A model generated the notes under the pieces. That model was not told the origin of the DNA and ran no database searches. It saw nothing but the letters and a program-made list of their open reading frames with translations. Position numbers and translations under genes: made by a program. Positions 8,552-16,712 of a stretch of DNA of 51,293 nucleotides are shown here, piece by piece (positions within the stretch are counted from its first letter, which is position 1; each line of letters begins with the position of its first letter). The DNA comes from Pararhodospirillum oryzae (GTDB lineage: Bacteria; Pseudomonadota; Alphaproteobacteria; Rhodospirillales; Rhodospirillaceae). The stretch spans positions 1-51,293 of the forward strand of contig NZ_BJZO01000023.1 of assembly GCF_007992075.1 (NCBI RefSeq), read 5' to 3'.

Positions 8552-9766
8552 TTACGGCTTCAGGACCTTGGGCACGTAGTTGTTGCGCAGGCGGTAGGCA
8601 TCGGGCATGCCCCGGCCCAGCAGCGGACGCAGGTACATCAAGAAGGCGTCGGTCACGTCGTTGCCGCCTTCGGTGATGAAGTTATCGGGCATGACCCGGG
8701 TCTTGCCGGCCACTTCCTTGAGTTCGGTGAAGTGGTAATCCACCGAATAGAAGCCGGTGCGGTGAATGGTGACGGAGCCATCGCGCTCGCCCCACATGGC
8801 GAACTGCACCGCCTTTTCACCGACCTCGCGGGCCTCGCGCTGATCAACGTCGGACACGCAGCCCACGAAGCTGCGCTGGAGATAGCCCAGGGTATCGCCG
8901 CGCACGCGCTTGATGCCCGTCTTCTGCTTGACCAGATCCACCAGCAGGTCGGCCAGCGCGCCGGTGCCCGAAAGCTGGATGTTGCCGTGGGCGTCGCGCT
9001 CCACATGCTCGGTCAGGCGGGTGATGATCGGCGCGCCCGAGGCATCGTGAATGCCCTCGCTGACCGCGACCACGCAGCGGCCGTAGGTGTCGTAGACCCG
9101 GCGCACGTCGGACACGAACTGCTCGGGATCAAAAGTCCGTTCGGGCAGATAGATCAGGTGCGGGCCGTCGTCGGGGAATTTCTTGCCCAGCGCGGACGCG
9201 GCGGTCAGGAACCCGGCATGGCGGCCCATGACCACCCCGATATACACCCCGGGCAGCGCCCAGTTATCGAGGTTGATCCCCATGAACGCCTGGGCCACGA
9301 AACGCGCCGCCGACGGGAAGCCGGGGGTGTGGTCGTTGACCATCAGGTCGTTATCAATCGTCTTGGGGATATGCACGCAACGCAGGTCATAGCCGGCCTG
9401 CGAGGCCTCCTCCGACACGATGCGCACGGTATCCGACGAATCGTTGCCGCCGATATAGAAGAAATAGCCGATCTCGTGCGCCTTCAGGACTTTGAAGATT
9501 TCCTGGCAGTACTTCAGATCGGGCTTGTCGCGCGTCGAGCCCAGGGCCGACGACGGGGTTTCGGCCACCATTTCCAGGTTGTGGGTGGTTTCCTGGGTCA
9601 GGTCGAGGAAGTTTTCATCGACAATGCCGCGCACGCCATGGGTGGCCCCATAGACCAACTCGACGTTGCGGAACTTGCGCGATTCCAGAACCGCGCCAAC
9701 CATCGACTGGTTGATGACGGCGGTCGGTCCGCCGCCCTGCGCGACGAGCACCTTGCCCTTGAACAT
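8552..9766 (-). CDS. pfp: Pyrophosphate-type 6-phosphofructokinase
   Basis: A 404-aa phosphofructokinase that interconverts fructose 6-phosphate and fructose 1,6-bisphosphate. The N-terminal GGGPTAVIN loop, PKTIDND at 134-140 and GRHAGFL identify the family. Two positions known to mark PPi-using enzymes are present: GGND at 106-109 where ATP enzymes have GGDG, and Lys in PKTIDND where ATP enzymes have Gly. The reaction is therefore probably reversible and PPi-dependent, as reported for Rhodospirillum. The start at MFKGKVLVAQ was chosen over a longer frame (to 9817) because it gives the canonical N-terminus and has GAGGG upstream. The gene stands alone and ends in a strong terminator. Confidence 0.88.
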   Translation of the reverse strand: MFKGKVLVAQGGGPTAVINQSMVGAVLESRKFRNVELVYGATHGVRGIVDENFLDLTQETTHNLEMVAETPSSALGSTRDKPDLKYCQEIFKVLKAHEIGYFFYIGGNDSSDTVRIVSEEASQAGYDLRCVHIPKTIDNDLMVNDHTPGFPSAARFVAQAFMGINLDNWALPGVYIGVVMGRHAGFLTAASALGKKFPDDGPHLIYLPERTFDPEQFVSDVRRVYDTYGRCVVAVSEGIHDASGAPIITRLTEHVERDAHGNIQLSGTGALADLLVDLVKQKTGIKRVRGDTLGYLQRSFVGCVSDVDQREAREVGEKAVQFAMWGERDGSVTIHRTGFYSVDYHFTELKEVAGKTRVMPDNFITEGGNDVTDAFLMYLRPLLGRGMPDAYRLRNNYVPKVLKP

Positions 9767-9978
9767 GCTGAACGCCCTCGTGAATGTCTGGGAAATGGAG
9801 AACCAGAAGGCCCGCACCCTACCCCAATTCCCTGGCGGAAGGGAGGGGGGAAAGCCTTGGATTCGCGCCTTCGGAAAGGGCGCGAACGGGGGCGGGCGCG
9901 AAAGGGGGCCGATTTTTCCGCGCGCCTCGGGTAGGATGCCCGCCTTCGTGTCTTGTCCAGCGCGGGAGCACCCCCACC

Positions 9979-10986
9979 ATGACCGTTCTTGTCACCGGCG
10001 CCAGTGGCTTTGTCGGCGCCGCCGTCACCCGTGCCCTGCTGGCCCGGGGGGAGCGCGTGCGGGTTCTGGTCCGCCCGACCTCGCCCCGGCGCAACCTGGA
10101 AGGGCTGGCGGTCGAGGTGGTGGAAGGCGACCTGACCGACCCGGACTCGCTCGCGCGCGCGGTGAACGGAGTGGCGGGGCTCTATCACGTGGCCGCCGAC
10201 TATCGCCTCTGGACCCTCGACCCGGCGGCAATGATCCGCACCAACGTGGAAGGCTCGGTGGGCATCTTGCGCGCCGCGCACAAGGCCGGGGTCGGGCGCA
10301 TGGTCTACACCAGCTCGGTCGCCGTCTTGAAGCCGCGCCGCGATGGCCAGCCCGCCGACGAAACCACGCCCAGCCGGGTCGAGGACATGATCGGGCCCTA
10401 CAAGCGCTCGAAGTTCCTGGCCGAGGAAGCGGTCAAGGCCCTGGTCCGCGACGAAGGGGCGCCGGTGGTGATCGTCAATCCCTCCACCCCGATCGGCCCC
10501 CACGACATCCGCCCCACCCCCACCGGCCGCCTGATCGTGGAAGCGGCATCGGGACGGGTGCCGGCCACGGTCGACACCGGCCTGAACGTCGTTCACGTGG
10601 ACGATGTCGCCGCCGGCCATCTGCTGGCCTTCGACAAGGGGGAGGTGGGCGAGCGCTATATTCTGGGGGGCGAGGACTGGACCTTGCGCGCCCTGCTCAC
10701 CGAGGTCGCGCGTCTGAGCAACCAGCGCCCGCCCCTGCTCTCGCTGCCCCACGGCCTGATCATGCCCCTGGCCTGGGCCGTGGAAACCTGGGCCCGCCTG
10801 ACCAAACAGGAACGCGAACCCTTCGTGACCCTGGACGGGGTGCGCATGGCGCGCGCGCACATGTTCTTTTCCAGCGCCAAGGCCCGCGCCGCCCTGGGCT
10901 ACGCCCCCCGCCCCGCCGCCCAGGCCCTGGCCGACGCCGTGGCCTGGTTCCGGGACAACGGCTATCTGGAAAAAGGCCGGGGGTAA
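9979..10986 (+). CDS. hpnA: Hopanoid-associated NAD-dependent sugar epimerase
   Basis: A 335-aa extended short-chain dehydrogenase. The NAD-binding motif TGASGFVG is at residues 6-13, the catalytic pair is in YKRSK, and the segment NPSTPIGPHDIRPTPTGRL is the signature I associate with HpnA, the epimerase-like protein of hopanoid gene clusters. The exact reaction of HpnA is not settled; a role with the ribosyl or sugar side chain of hopanoids is the usual annotation. GGGAG lies upstream of the ATG. It is divergent from pfp across 212 bp and has no other hopanoid gene beside it in this window, which is unusual since hpnA is often the first gene of a cluster. Confidence 0.82.
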   Translation: MTVLVTGASGFVGAAVTRALLARGERVRVLVRPTSPRRNLEGLAVEVVEGDLTDPDSLARAVNGVAGLYHVAADYRLWTLDPAAMIRTNVEGSVGILRAAHKAGVGRMVYTSSVAVLKPRRDGQPADETTPSRVEDMIGPYKRSKFLAEEAVKALVRDEGAPVVIVNPSTPIGPHDIRPTPTGRLIVEAASGRVPATVDTGLNVVHVDDVAAGHLLAFDKGEVGERYILGGEDWTLRALLTEVARLSNQRPPLLSLPHGLIMPLAWAVETWARLTKQEREPFVTLDGVRMARAHMFFSSAKARAALGYAPRPAAQALADAVAWFRDNGYLEKGRG

Positions 10987-11058
10987 CCCTCTTCGTCAAG
11001 GGAGGGGCTCGGGGGGGCCCGCCTCCCCGGCCTTGTCTTCTTCCTTCCCGTTGCCTGC

Positions 11059-12447
11059 CTACTCGGCCGGCACCGCCGCCGTCTCCATCCCCGCCAGCAA
11101 GCGGGGATGGTTGGCCCAGCGAAGGGTGAGCAGCACGGCCACCAGGATCAGGCCAAGGGCCAGGCCCCACCACACGCCTTGCGGCCCCAGGCCGGCGGCG
11201 AAGGCCAGGGTGGCGCCCAGGGGAACGGCAAGGGCCCAGTAGCCGAAACCGACCACCAGCATGGGCACGCGGGTATCCTTGAGCCCGCGCAAGGCGCCGC
11301 CGGCCACCACCTGGGCGCCGTCGGCGATCTGGAAAACCCCGGCGATCATCAACAGCGAGGCGGCCAGGGGAAGAACGGCCACGCTGGCGGGGTCGGCACG
11401 GTCCAGGAACACGGTGGCGACCAGGGGGGCCTGGGTCAGCAAGACCACGGCCATGGCGCTCATGAAGCCCACGCCAAGGACAAAGGCCACCCATCCGGCC
11501 CGGCGCACCCCGTCAAGGTTGCCGGCCCCCGCCGCCAGGCCCACGCGCACGGTCGCGGCCTGGGCAAAGCCCATGGGCACCATGAAGGTGAGCGCGGAAA
11601 CCTGCAAGGCGATGGCATGGGCGGCCAGCGCGGGGGCGCCCAGCAGGCCGCACAGAAAGGCGGCGGCGTTGAGCCCCACCATTTCGAAGCCCATGGACAG
11701 CGACAGGGGAATCCCGACACGCAGCAGTTCGCGCAGGTTCCCCGAATCCAGGCGCCAGAAACGGCCCATCAGGTGATAGCGACGCAAGCGACGCTCGACC
11801 AGAACAAAAACCAGGAGCGCCAGGGCCATGGCGGTGTTGGACAAGGTCGAGGCCAGCCCGGCCCCGACCAGGCCCAGGGCCGGCATGCCGGCATGGCCGA
11901 AGATCAGCGACCAGCCCAGAAAGGCGTTGAGCCCGATGGCGGCGGCGGTAACGACCAGGGCCGCGCGCGGGCGTTCCAGCGCGGCAATGAACCCGCGCAG
12001 GGTCTGGAAGACCAGCGCCGGCAGCAGGCCGGGCATCAGGGCGTAAATGTATAGTTGCGCCTGATCGCTCAGCTCCGGGTCCTGGCCGAGGGCACGCAAA
12101 AGGGAATCGGCATGCCACAAAACCAGCCATGCCAGCCCGGTATAGCCGAGCGCCAGCCATAACCCCTGCCGGGTGATGCGGCGCACGACGCGCACCGACG
12201 ACCGGCGCCGGCCCAGGGTCTGGGCCAGCAGGGGCTGAATGGCGGTGACAAGGCCCACGCCGATCACGAACAGGCCCCAGTACAGGTTGATGCCCAGGGC
12301 CCCGGCGGCCAGCGCCTGGGGGCCCAGCCAGCCCAGCAGCAAGGTATCGGTGGTTCCAATGGCGACTTGCGCCAGATTGGTGAGAACAAGGGGTCCGCCC
12401 AGCGCCAGCGTGGCGCGGGTTTCGGCCGCCCAGGGGGAGCGGAACAT
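11059..12447 (-). CDS. MATE family efflux transporter (NorM-like)
   Basis: A 462-aa inner-membrane protein with about twelve hydrophobic helices arranged as two related halves. The N-terminus has the usual MATE opening (ETRATLALGGPLVLTNL, then DTLLLGWLG), and later MGFEMVGLNAAAFLCG resembles the start of the second half. Family members export cationic drugs, flavins or dyes in exchange for Na+ or H+; the ion and substrate cannot be told here. AAGGA lies upstream of the ATG. It is convergent with hpnA and lies 120 bp upstream of the end of the radical SAM gene on the same strand pattern, apparently as a single gene. Confidence 0.88.
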   Translation of the reverse strand: MFRSPWAAETRATLALGGPLVLTNLAQVAIGTTDTLLLGWLGPQALAAGALGINLYWGLFVIGVGLVTAIQPLLAQTLGRRRSSVRVVRRITRQGLWLALGYTGLAWLVLWHADSLLRALGQDPELSDQAQLYIYALMPGLLPALVFQTLRGFIAALERPRAALVVTAAAIGLNAFLGWSLIFGHAGMPALGLVGAGLASTLSNTAMALALLVFVLVERRLRRYHLMGRFWRLDSGNLRELLRVGIPLSLSMGFEMVGLNAAAFLCGLLGAPALAAHAIALQVSALTFMVPMGFAQAATVRVGLAAGAGNLDGVRRAGWVAFVLGVGFMSAMAVVLLTQAPLVATVFLDRADPASVAVLPLAASLLMIAGVFQIADGAQVVAGGALRGLKDTRVPMLVVGFGYWALAVPLGATLAFAAGLGPQGVWWGLALGLILVAVLLTLRWANHPRLLAGMETAAVPAE

Positions 12448-12566
12448 GGGAATAATCCTTGGATGAAATTACACCCGATCCTACCCCCGAGGTAAACCAC
12501 ACTCCACACGGCGGAAAGGCATAGAACGCCGGTACAGTCCGCGCGCGGTATCCCCTTCCCCCTGCC

Positions 12567-13454
12567 CTACAGGCTGCCCCCGCTCCAGCGCCGCCCCATG
12601 GGGATCAGGCGGCGGGCCTCGGCGATTTCGCCTCGCAGACGGTCGCGGTCGCGCGGCAGGGTGCCGGCCAGGGCAAGCGCGTTCGACACGTGGTTGGAAC
12701 GGAAAATCACCGGGCTGGGCGGGTTCATGTACTCCAGCATCACGTCCAGCTCGGCCAGCAGGCCCTCGTCGTCCTGGGGTTCGAACTGGTTGTCGAAGCG
12801 GGCGCGAAAGCCGGCCTCGCGGCCTGGGTCCAGCATCAGGCACAGGGAAGACAGATAGGTGGGCGGATCCTTGTTGATCATCACCGCCGTGGCCCAGGCG
12901 TGTTCGCGCCAGCGCGCCCGGCCCGCCAGGCCCAGAATGATGGTGGCCGACACCTTGAACCCGGCCTGGCGGGCGCGGGTGACGGCCCGCCCCGCCGCCT
13001 CGGGCGAGGCGCCCTTGGCCGCGCGGCGCACGGTGTCGGGATCGCCGCTTTCCAGGCCCACGTAGAGCATGACAAGGCGCGCCGCGCGCAAGGCGGCCAG
13101 CTCGGCGTCGGTCTTGCGCAGGATGTCGCCGGGCGTGGCATAGGCGGAAACCCGGGTCAGATCGGGGAAATGCCGGTTGAGGGCCTCAAGCACCGCGAGC
13201 AGGTGGGGGGCCGGCAGGCGCAGCGCGTCGCCATCGGCCAGGAACACCCGCGTGACCCCCGGAGCCCGGGCCGCGACCGCCTCGATCTCGGCCAGAACCG
13301 CGTCCAGGGGGCGCACGGTGTAAACCTTGCTCTGATACATCGAGCAAAAGGCACACTGATTATGGCCGCACCCCAAGGTAACCTGAAGAATCAGGCTGTT
13401 GGCTTCCGAGGGCGGGCGGTAGACCGGGGGATCGTACAAAAGCATGGCAGGCAT
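12567..13454 (-). CDS. Radical SAM protein of unknown function
   Basis: A protein of about 295 aa. The N-terminal YDPPVYRPPSEANSLILQ stretch followed by the cluster motif C29-x4-C34-x2-C37 (GCGHNQCAFC) fits a widespread radical SAM group that lacks an assigned reaction; note that the first spacing is four residues, not the textbook three. Downstream, FLADGDAL, YVGLESG and SATIILGLAG correspond to strands of the SAM-binding TIM-barrel. The Met at 13454 or at 13445 is the probable start; a longer frame to 13577 covers the hbd terminator region and is unlikely. No partner gene is obvious: the upstream gene is the fatty-acid dehydrogenase, separated by a terminator. Confidence 0.8.
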   Translation of the reverse strand: MPAMLLYDPPVYRPPSEANSLILQVTLGCGHNQCAFCSMYQSKVYTVRPLDAVLAEIEAVAARAPGVTRVFLADGDALRLPAPHLLAVLEALNRHFPDLTRVSAYATPGDILRKTDAELAALRAARLVMLYVGLESGDPDTVRRAAKGASPEAAGRAVTRARQAGFKVSATIILGLAGRARWREHAWATAVMINKDPPTYLSSLCLMLDPGREAGFRARFDNQFEPQDDEGLLAELDVMLEYMNPPSPVIFRSNHVSNALALAGTLPRDRDRLRGEIAEARRLIPMGRRWSGGSL

Positions 13455-13473
13455 CCAAGGCGCGAACGGAAAG

Positions 13474-13513
13474 AAAAAAGGGGGAAGAAGCCCCTGATCC
13501 GGCCTCTTCCCCC
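13474..13513 (-). terminator. Intrinsic terminator of the etfB-etfA-hbd transcript
   Basis: On the minus strand GGGGGAAGA pairs with TCTTCCCCC and is followed by six T. It begins about 35 bp after the dehydrogenase stop. Confidence 0.8.
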
Positions 13514-13548
13514 CCCCGTTGTCGTGATGCCGGGCCGATCCGAAGGGA

Positions 13549-14421
13549 TCAGCGCGTGGGCATCGGCTTCGGACCACTGTAGTCGTAGAAGCCCTTGTTG
13601 GTCTTGCGCCCCAGCCAGCCCGCTTCCACGTACTTCACCAGCAGGGGGCACGGCCGGTACTTGGTGTCGGCCAGGCCTTCGTGCAGCACCTGCATGACCG
13701 ACAAGCACACATCCAGCCCGATGAAATCGGCCAGTTCCAGCGGCCCCATGGGATGGTTGGCCCCCAGGCGCATGGCGGTGTCGATGGCATCGACCGAGCC
13801 CACGCCTTCGTACAAGGTGTAAACGGCCTCGTTGATCATCGGCAGCAAGATGCGGTTGACGATGAAGGCCGGGAAGTCCTCGGCCGACACCGGCACCTTG
13901 CCCAGCGCGAGCGCCAGTTCCCGCACCACCCCATAGGTTTCCTCGGCGGTGGCGATGCCCCGGATCAATTCCACCAGGGACATCACCGGCACCGGGTTCA
14001 TGAAGTGCATGCCGATGAACTTTTCCGGCCGGTCGGTCGCGGCTCCCAGACGGGTGATCGAAATCGACGACGTGTTCGACGCCAGCAGGCACGAGGGCTT
14101 CAGCAGCGGGCACAGCTCGGTCAGGATGCGCCGCTTGACGCCCTCGTTTTCCGAGGCGGCCTCGATCACCAGATCGCACTCGGCAAAAACCTTCATGGTC
14201 GTTGCCGTGTGGATGCGCGCCACCGTGGCCTCGGCGTCGGCCTGCGAGATCTTGCCCTTGGTGACCTGACGGTTGAGGTTCTTGGCAACCGTGGCCAGGG
14301 CCTTTTCCAACGCCGGCTCGTTGACGTCCATCAAATAGACTTGATGACCCGCCAGCGCGCAGACGTGCGCGATCCCGTTGCCCATTTGTCCGGCGCCAAT
14401 GACGCCAATGTGTTCGACCAT
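13549..14421 (-). CDS. hbd: 3-hydroxybutyryl-CoA dehydrogenase
   Basis: A 290-aa soluble NAD(P)-dependent dehydrogenase that interconverts 3-hydroxyacyl-CoA and acetoacyl-CoA in butanoate/PHB metabolism or beta-oxidation. The Rossmann motif GAGQMGNG is at residues 9-16, the catalytic His139 sits in GMHFMNPVPVM with Glu about twelve residues on, and SNTSS lies near 116-120. The length matches stand-alone short-chain enzymes rather than FadB fusions. The ATG giving MVEHIGVIG was chosen; an ATG five codons upstream is possible. It follows etfA by 40 bp, so acyl-CoA oxidation and electron transfer genes share a transcript ending in a good terminator. Confidence 0.92.
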   Translation of the reverse strand: MVEHIGVIGAGQMGNGIAHVCALAGHQVYLMDVNEPALEKALATVAKNLNRQVTKGKISQADAEATVARIHTATTMKVFAECDLVIEAASENEGVKRRILTELCPLLKPSCLLASNTSSISITRLGAATDRPEKFIGMHFMNPVPVMSLVELIRGIATAEETYGVVRELALALGKVPVSAEDFPAFIVNRILLPMINEAVYTLYEGVGSVDAIDTAMRLGANHPMGPLELADFIGLDVCLSVMQVLHEGLADTKYRPCPLLVKYVEAGWLGRKTNKGFYDYSGPKPMPTR

Positions 14422-14461
14422 GCTGCGACCTTTCAAGGTTGGGGGCAGGCCGGCCGCGGGG

Positions 14462-15400
14462 TCAGCCCTTCAGGGCTTGTGATAGTTCGGGGACCACCTG
14501 GAACAGGTCGGCCACCAACCCGTAGTCGGCCACTTGGAAGATGGGCGCTTCCTCGTCTTTGTTGATTGCCACGATCACCTTGCTGTCCTTCATGCCGGCA
14601 AGGTGCTGGATCGCGCCGGAAATCCCGACCGCGACATACAGGTCGGGGGCGACGATCTTGCCCGTCTGGCCAACCTGATAATCGTTGGGAACATAGCCCG
14701 CGTCGACCGCCGCGCGCGAGGCGCCAACGGCGGCGCCCAAGGTGTCGGCCAGGGTTTCCAGAAGGGCGAAGTTTTCCTTCGACCCCAAGCCGCGCCCGCC
14801 CGACACGATGACCCGGGCACTGGTCAGCTCGGGGCGCTCGGAGACCGAAAGCTCCTGGCCCACGTAGGTGACAAGGCCGGCGGGCAGCTCGGGCACGCTC
14901 ACGGCCTCGATCACGGCGGCACCGCCAGAGGCGGCGGCGGGATCGAAGGCGGTGGCACGCACCGTCATCACCTTCAAGGCGTCGGCGCTTTGCACGGTGG
15001 CCAGCGCGTTGCCGGCGTAGATCGGGCGCACGAAGGTGTCGGGCCCGACCACGGCGACGACCTCGGAAATCTGGGCGACGTCGAGCAGGGCGGCGACGCG
15101 GGGCATCACGTTCTTGCCAAACGTGGTGGCCGGGGCCAGCACGTGGGTATAGCCGGGGGCCTGGGCCACGATCAGCGGCGCCACGACCTCGGCCACGGGA
15201 TGGGCGAGCGCGGGCGCGTCGGCCAGAAGGACCTTGGTCACGCCGGCGATGGCGGCGGCGGCCTGGGCCACGGCGGTTGCCTCGGAGCCGGCGACCAGCA
15301 CATGCACCTCGCCCCCGAGGGCGGCGGCGGCGGTCACGGTGTTCAAGGTGGCCGGGCGCAGGTGCCCGTCGTGGTGGTCCGCGATAACCAGTTGAGCCAT
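14462..15400 (-). CDS. etfA: Electron transfer flavoprotein alpha subunit
   Basis: A 312-aa subunit that carries the FAD of ETF. The C-terminal half has the family core: [38 protein letters not shown], then [17 protein letters not shown] and [11 protein letters not shown]. The N-terminal half is the divergent domain that packs on EtfB. ETF takes electrons from acyl-CoA dehydrogenases to ETF-quinone oxidoreductase. The ATG is 2 bp after the etfB stop with GAAGGTGATC before it, so the subunits are translated together. The following hbd gene supports a fatty acid or butyrate oxidation role. Length and motifs are complete. Confidence 0.96.
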   Translation of the reverse strand: MAQLVIADHHDGHLRPATLNTVTAAAALGGEVHVLVAGSEATAVAQAAAAIAGVTKVLLADAPALAHPVAEVVAPLIVAQAPGYTHVLAPATTFGKNVMPRVAALLDVAQISEVVAVVGPDTFVRPIYAGNALATVQSADALKVMTVRATAFDPAAASGGAAVIEAVSVPELPAGLVTYVGQELSVSERPELTSARVIVSGGRGLGSKENFALLETLADTLGAAVGASRAAVDAGYVPNDYQVGQTGKIVAPDLYVAVGISGAIQHLAGMKDSKVIVAINKDEEAPIFQVADYGLVADLFQVVPELSQALKG

Positions 15401-15402
15401 GG

Positions 15403-16152
15403 TCAGATCACCTTCGCCTCGTTGCGGAGCTTCTCGATCAGGGTTGCCACGTCGGGCACGCGCACGCCGGCCTTGCGCACCGGCGGCTCCTCGACCTTCA
15501 ACACGGTCAGGCGCGGCGTGGGATCAACCCCCAGATCGGCCGGGGTCAGGGTTTCGATCGGCTTCTTCTTGGCCTTCATGATGTTGGGAAGGCTGGCGTA
15601 GCGCGGCGTGTTCAAGCGCAGGTCGGCGGTGACCACGGCCGGCAGGGCGATGTCCAGGGTTTCCAGGCCGCCGTCGATTTCGCGCGTCACCTGGGCGCGG
15701 CCGTCGGCAAGGGTCAGCTTGGACAGGAAGGTGCCCTGGGCCCAGCCCAGCAGCCCGGCCAGCATCTGGCCGGTCTGGTTGGCGTCGTCGTCGATCGCCT
15801 GCTTGCCCAGGAACACCAGATCGGGGGCCTCGCGCTCGACCAGCACCTTGAGCATCTTGGCCACGGCCAGCGGCTGCAAGTCGGCGTCACTGGTCACCAG
15901 GATGCCGCGATCGGCCCCCATGGCCAAGGCGGTGCGCAAGGTTTCCTGGCACTGGGCAACGCCCAGCGAAACGGCGACCACCTCGGTGACGGTGCCGGCC
16001 TCCTTGAGACGCACGGCTTCCTCGACGGCGATTTCGTCGAAGGGATTCATGGACATCTTCACGTTGGCCAGTTCGACCCCCGTGTTGTCCGTCTTGACCC
16101 GGATCTTGACGTTGTAGTCAACGACCCGCTTCACCGCGACCAGTACTTTCAT
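15403..16152 (-). CDS. etfB: Electron transfer flavoprotein beta subunit
   Basis: A 249-aa subunit, the usual EtfB length. It begins [20 protein letters not shown], and shows [42 protein letters not shown] and the C-terminal [15 protein letters not shown], all standard for the AMP-binding beta subunit. The ATG follows AGGAACTCC; the frame upstream of it is not coding. It is the first gene of the etfB-etfA-hbd transcript, and the 220-bp region upstream contains a well-formed promoter with two palindromes, consistent with control by a repressor that senses acyl-CoA or a similar metabolite (inference). Confidence 0.96.
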   Translation of the reverse strand: MKVLVAVKRVVDYNVKIRVKTDNTGVELANVKMSMNPFDEIAVEEAVRLKEAGTVTEVVAVSLGVAQCQETLRTALAMGADRGILVTSDADLQPLAVAKMLKVLVEREAPDLVFLGKQAIDDDANQTGQMLAGLLGWAQGTFLSKLTLADGRAQVTREIDGGLETLDIALPAVVTADLRLNTPRYASLPNIMKAKKKPIETLTPADLGVDPTPRLTVLKVEEPPVRKAGVRVPDVATLIEKLRNEAKVI

Positions 16153-16290
16153 GGAGTTCCTGTCTTTTGAGTGTGGGCGTTGACCGCGACGGCCAGCCCC
16201 TTCACGGAAGGGAACGGACCGCCCCGGCGTGCTTTTTTGGATCCCCTGCCGACCGTCCCGGGCGGGATCATCGCCCTTGGGCAGGACGGC

Positions 16291-16307
16291 GCCGACCAAA
16301 CGGTCGA
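16291..16307. promoter_or_regulatory. Candidate operator 2 at the etfB promoter start point
   Basis: CGACC (16293-16297) and GGTCG (16302-16306) form an inverted repeat with a 4-nt spacer, just downstream of the predicted -10. It shares half-sites with the palindrome at 16357-16371. Confidence 0.35.
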
Positions 16308-16316
16308 GTGCAGCGC

Positions 16317-16345
16317 AAAATACGGAAGCAGCGCCATGAAGTCAA
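16317..16345 (-). promoter_or_regulatory. Sigma70-like promoter of etfB-etfA-hbd
   Basis: On the minus strand TTGACT (16345-16340), a 17-bp spacer and TATTTT (16322-16317). The predicted start is near 16310, giving a leader of about 155 nt before etfB. Confidence 0.6.
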
Positions 16346-16356
16346 CGACACGCCCC

Positions 16357-16371
16357 CCGACCGTCGGTCGG
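16357..16371. promoter_or_regulatory. Candidate operator 1 upstream of the etfB promoter
   Basis: A perfect palindrome with 7-bp arms and a 1-nt centre, CCGACCG-N-CGGTCGG, about 12 bp upstream of the -35. The form resembles TetR-family operators. Confidence 0.4.
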
Positions 16372-16372
16372 T

Positions 16373-16708
16373 TCACGGCTTGGGATCCTTGTCGTCGGGC
16401 GGCTTGTCCTCGTGCAGCAGGGCCCGCATCGCGGTGAGCATCAGCTTGCGGCGCTGATCGTCGGAAAGATCGGCCAGAATCTGTTGCTTGGCCTTGTGCA
16501 CGGCCATGGCCTGGCGGATGAGTTCCTCGCGCTCGGGGGTCATGACGTGCTGACGGGCCCCCTTGATCTGGGCCATGGCCTGGGCGCGGGGGTCGGTGGC
16601 ATCCGCCACCGGCCCGTCGGGCGCGGCGGGCGCCGCCGGGGTCCGGGGGGCCCGGGCGGAGGGTGTCGTCCGGCCGCTCTTCTTGCGAAACAGATCGAAC
16701 AGTCCCAC
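16373..16708 (-). CDS. Small charged hypothetical protein, 111 aa
   Basis: I do not recognise a family. The GTG start gives MGLFDLFRKKSG, an amphipathic basic tip like those that attach proteins to membranes or partners; a Pro/Ala-rich linker (residues 15-40) leads to a helical region (45-100) with MTPEREELIRQAMAVHKAKQQ and SDDQRRKLMLTAMRAL, and a charged tail. The GTG lies 4 bp after the TGA of the upstream membrane protein gene, with AAGGA inside that gene's end, so the two are translationally coupled and probably work together. No enzyme motif or membrane segment is present. The helical part could bind a protein partner, but this is inference. Confidence 0.7.
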   Translation of the reverse strand: MGLFDLFRKKSGRTTPSARAPRTPAAPAAPDGPVADATDPRAQAMAQIKGARQHVMTPEREELIRQAMAVHKAKQQILADLSDDQRRKLMLTAMRALLHEDKPPDDKDPKP

Positions 16709-16712
16709 GGGC

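Noticed and set aside
10987..11058. Terminator between hpnA and the MATE gene
   Set aside because: The GGGAGG/CCTCCC pairing is imperfect, has a long G-rich loop and no T-run on either side.
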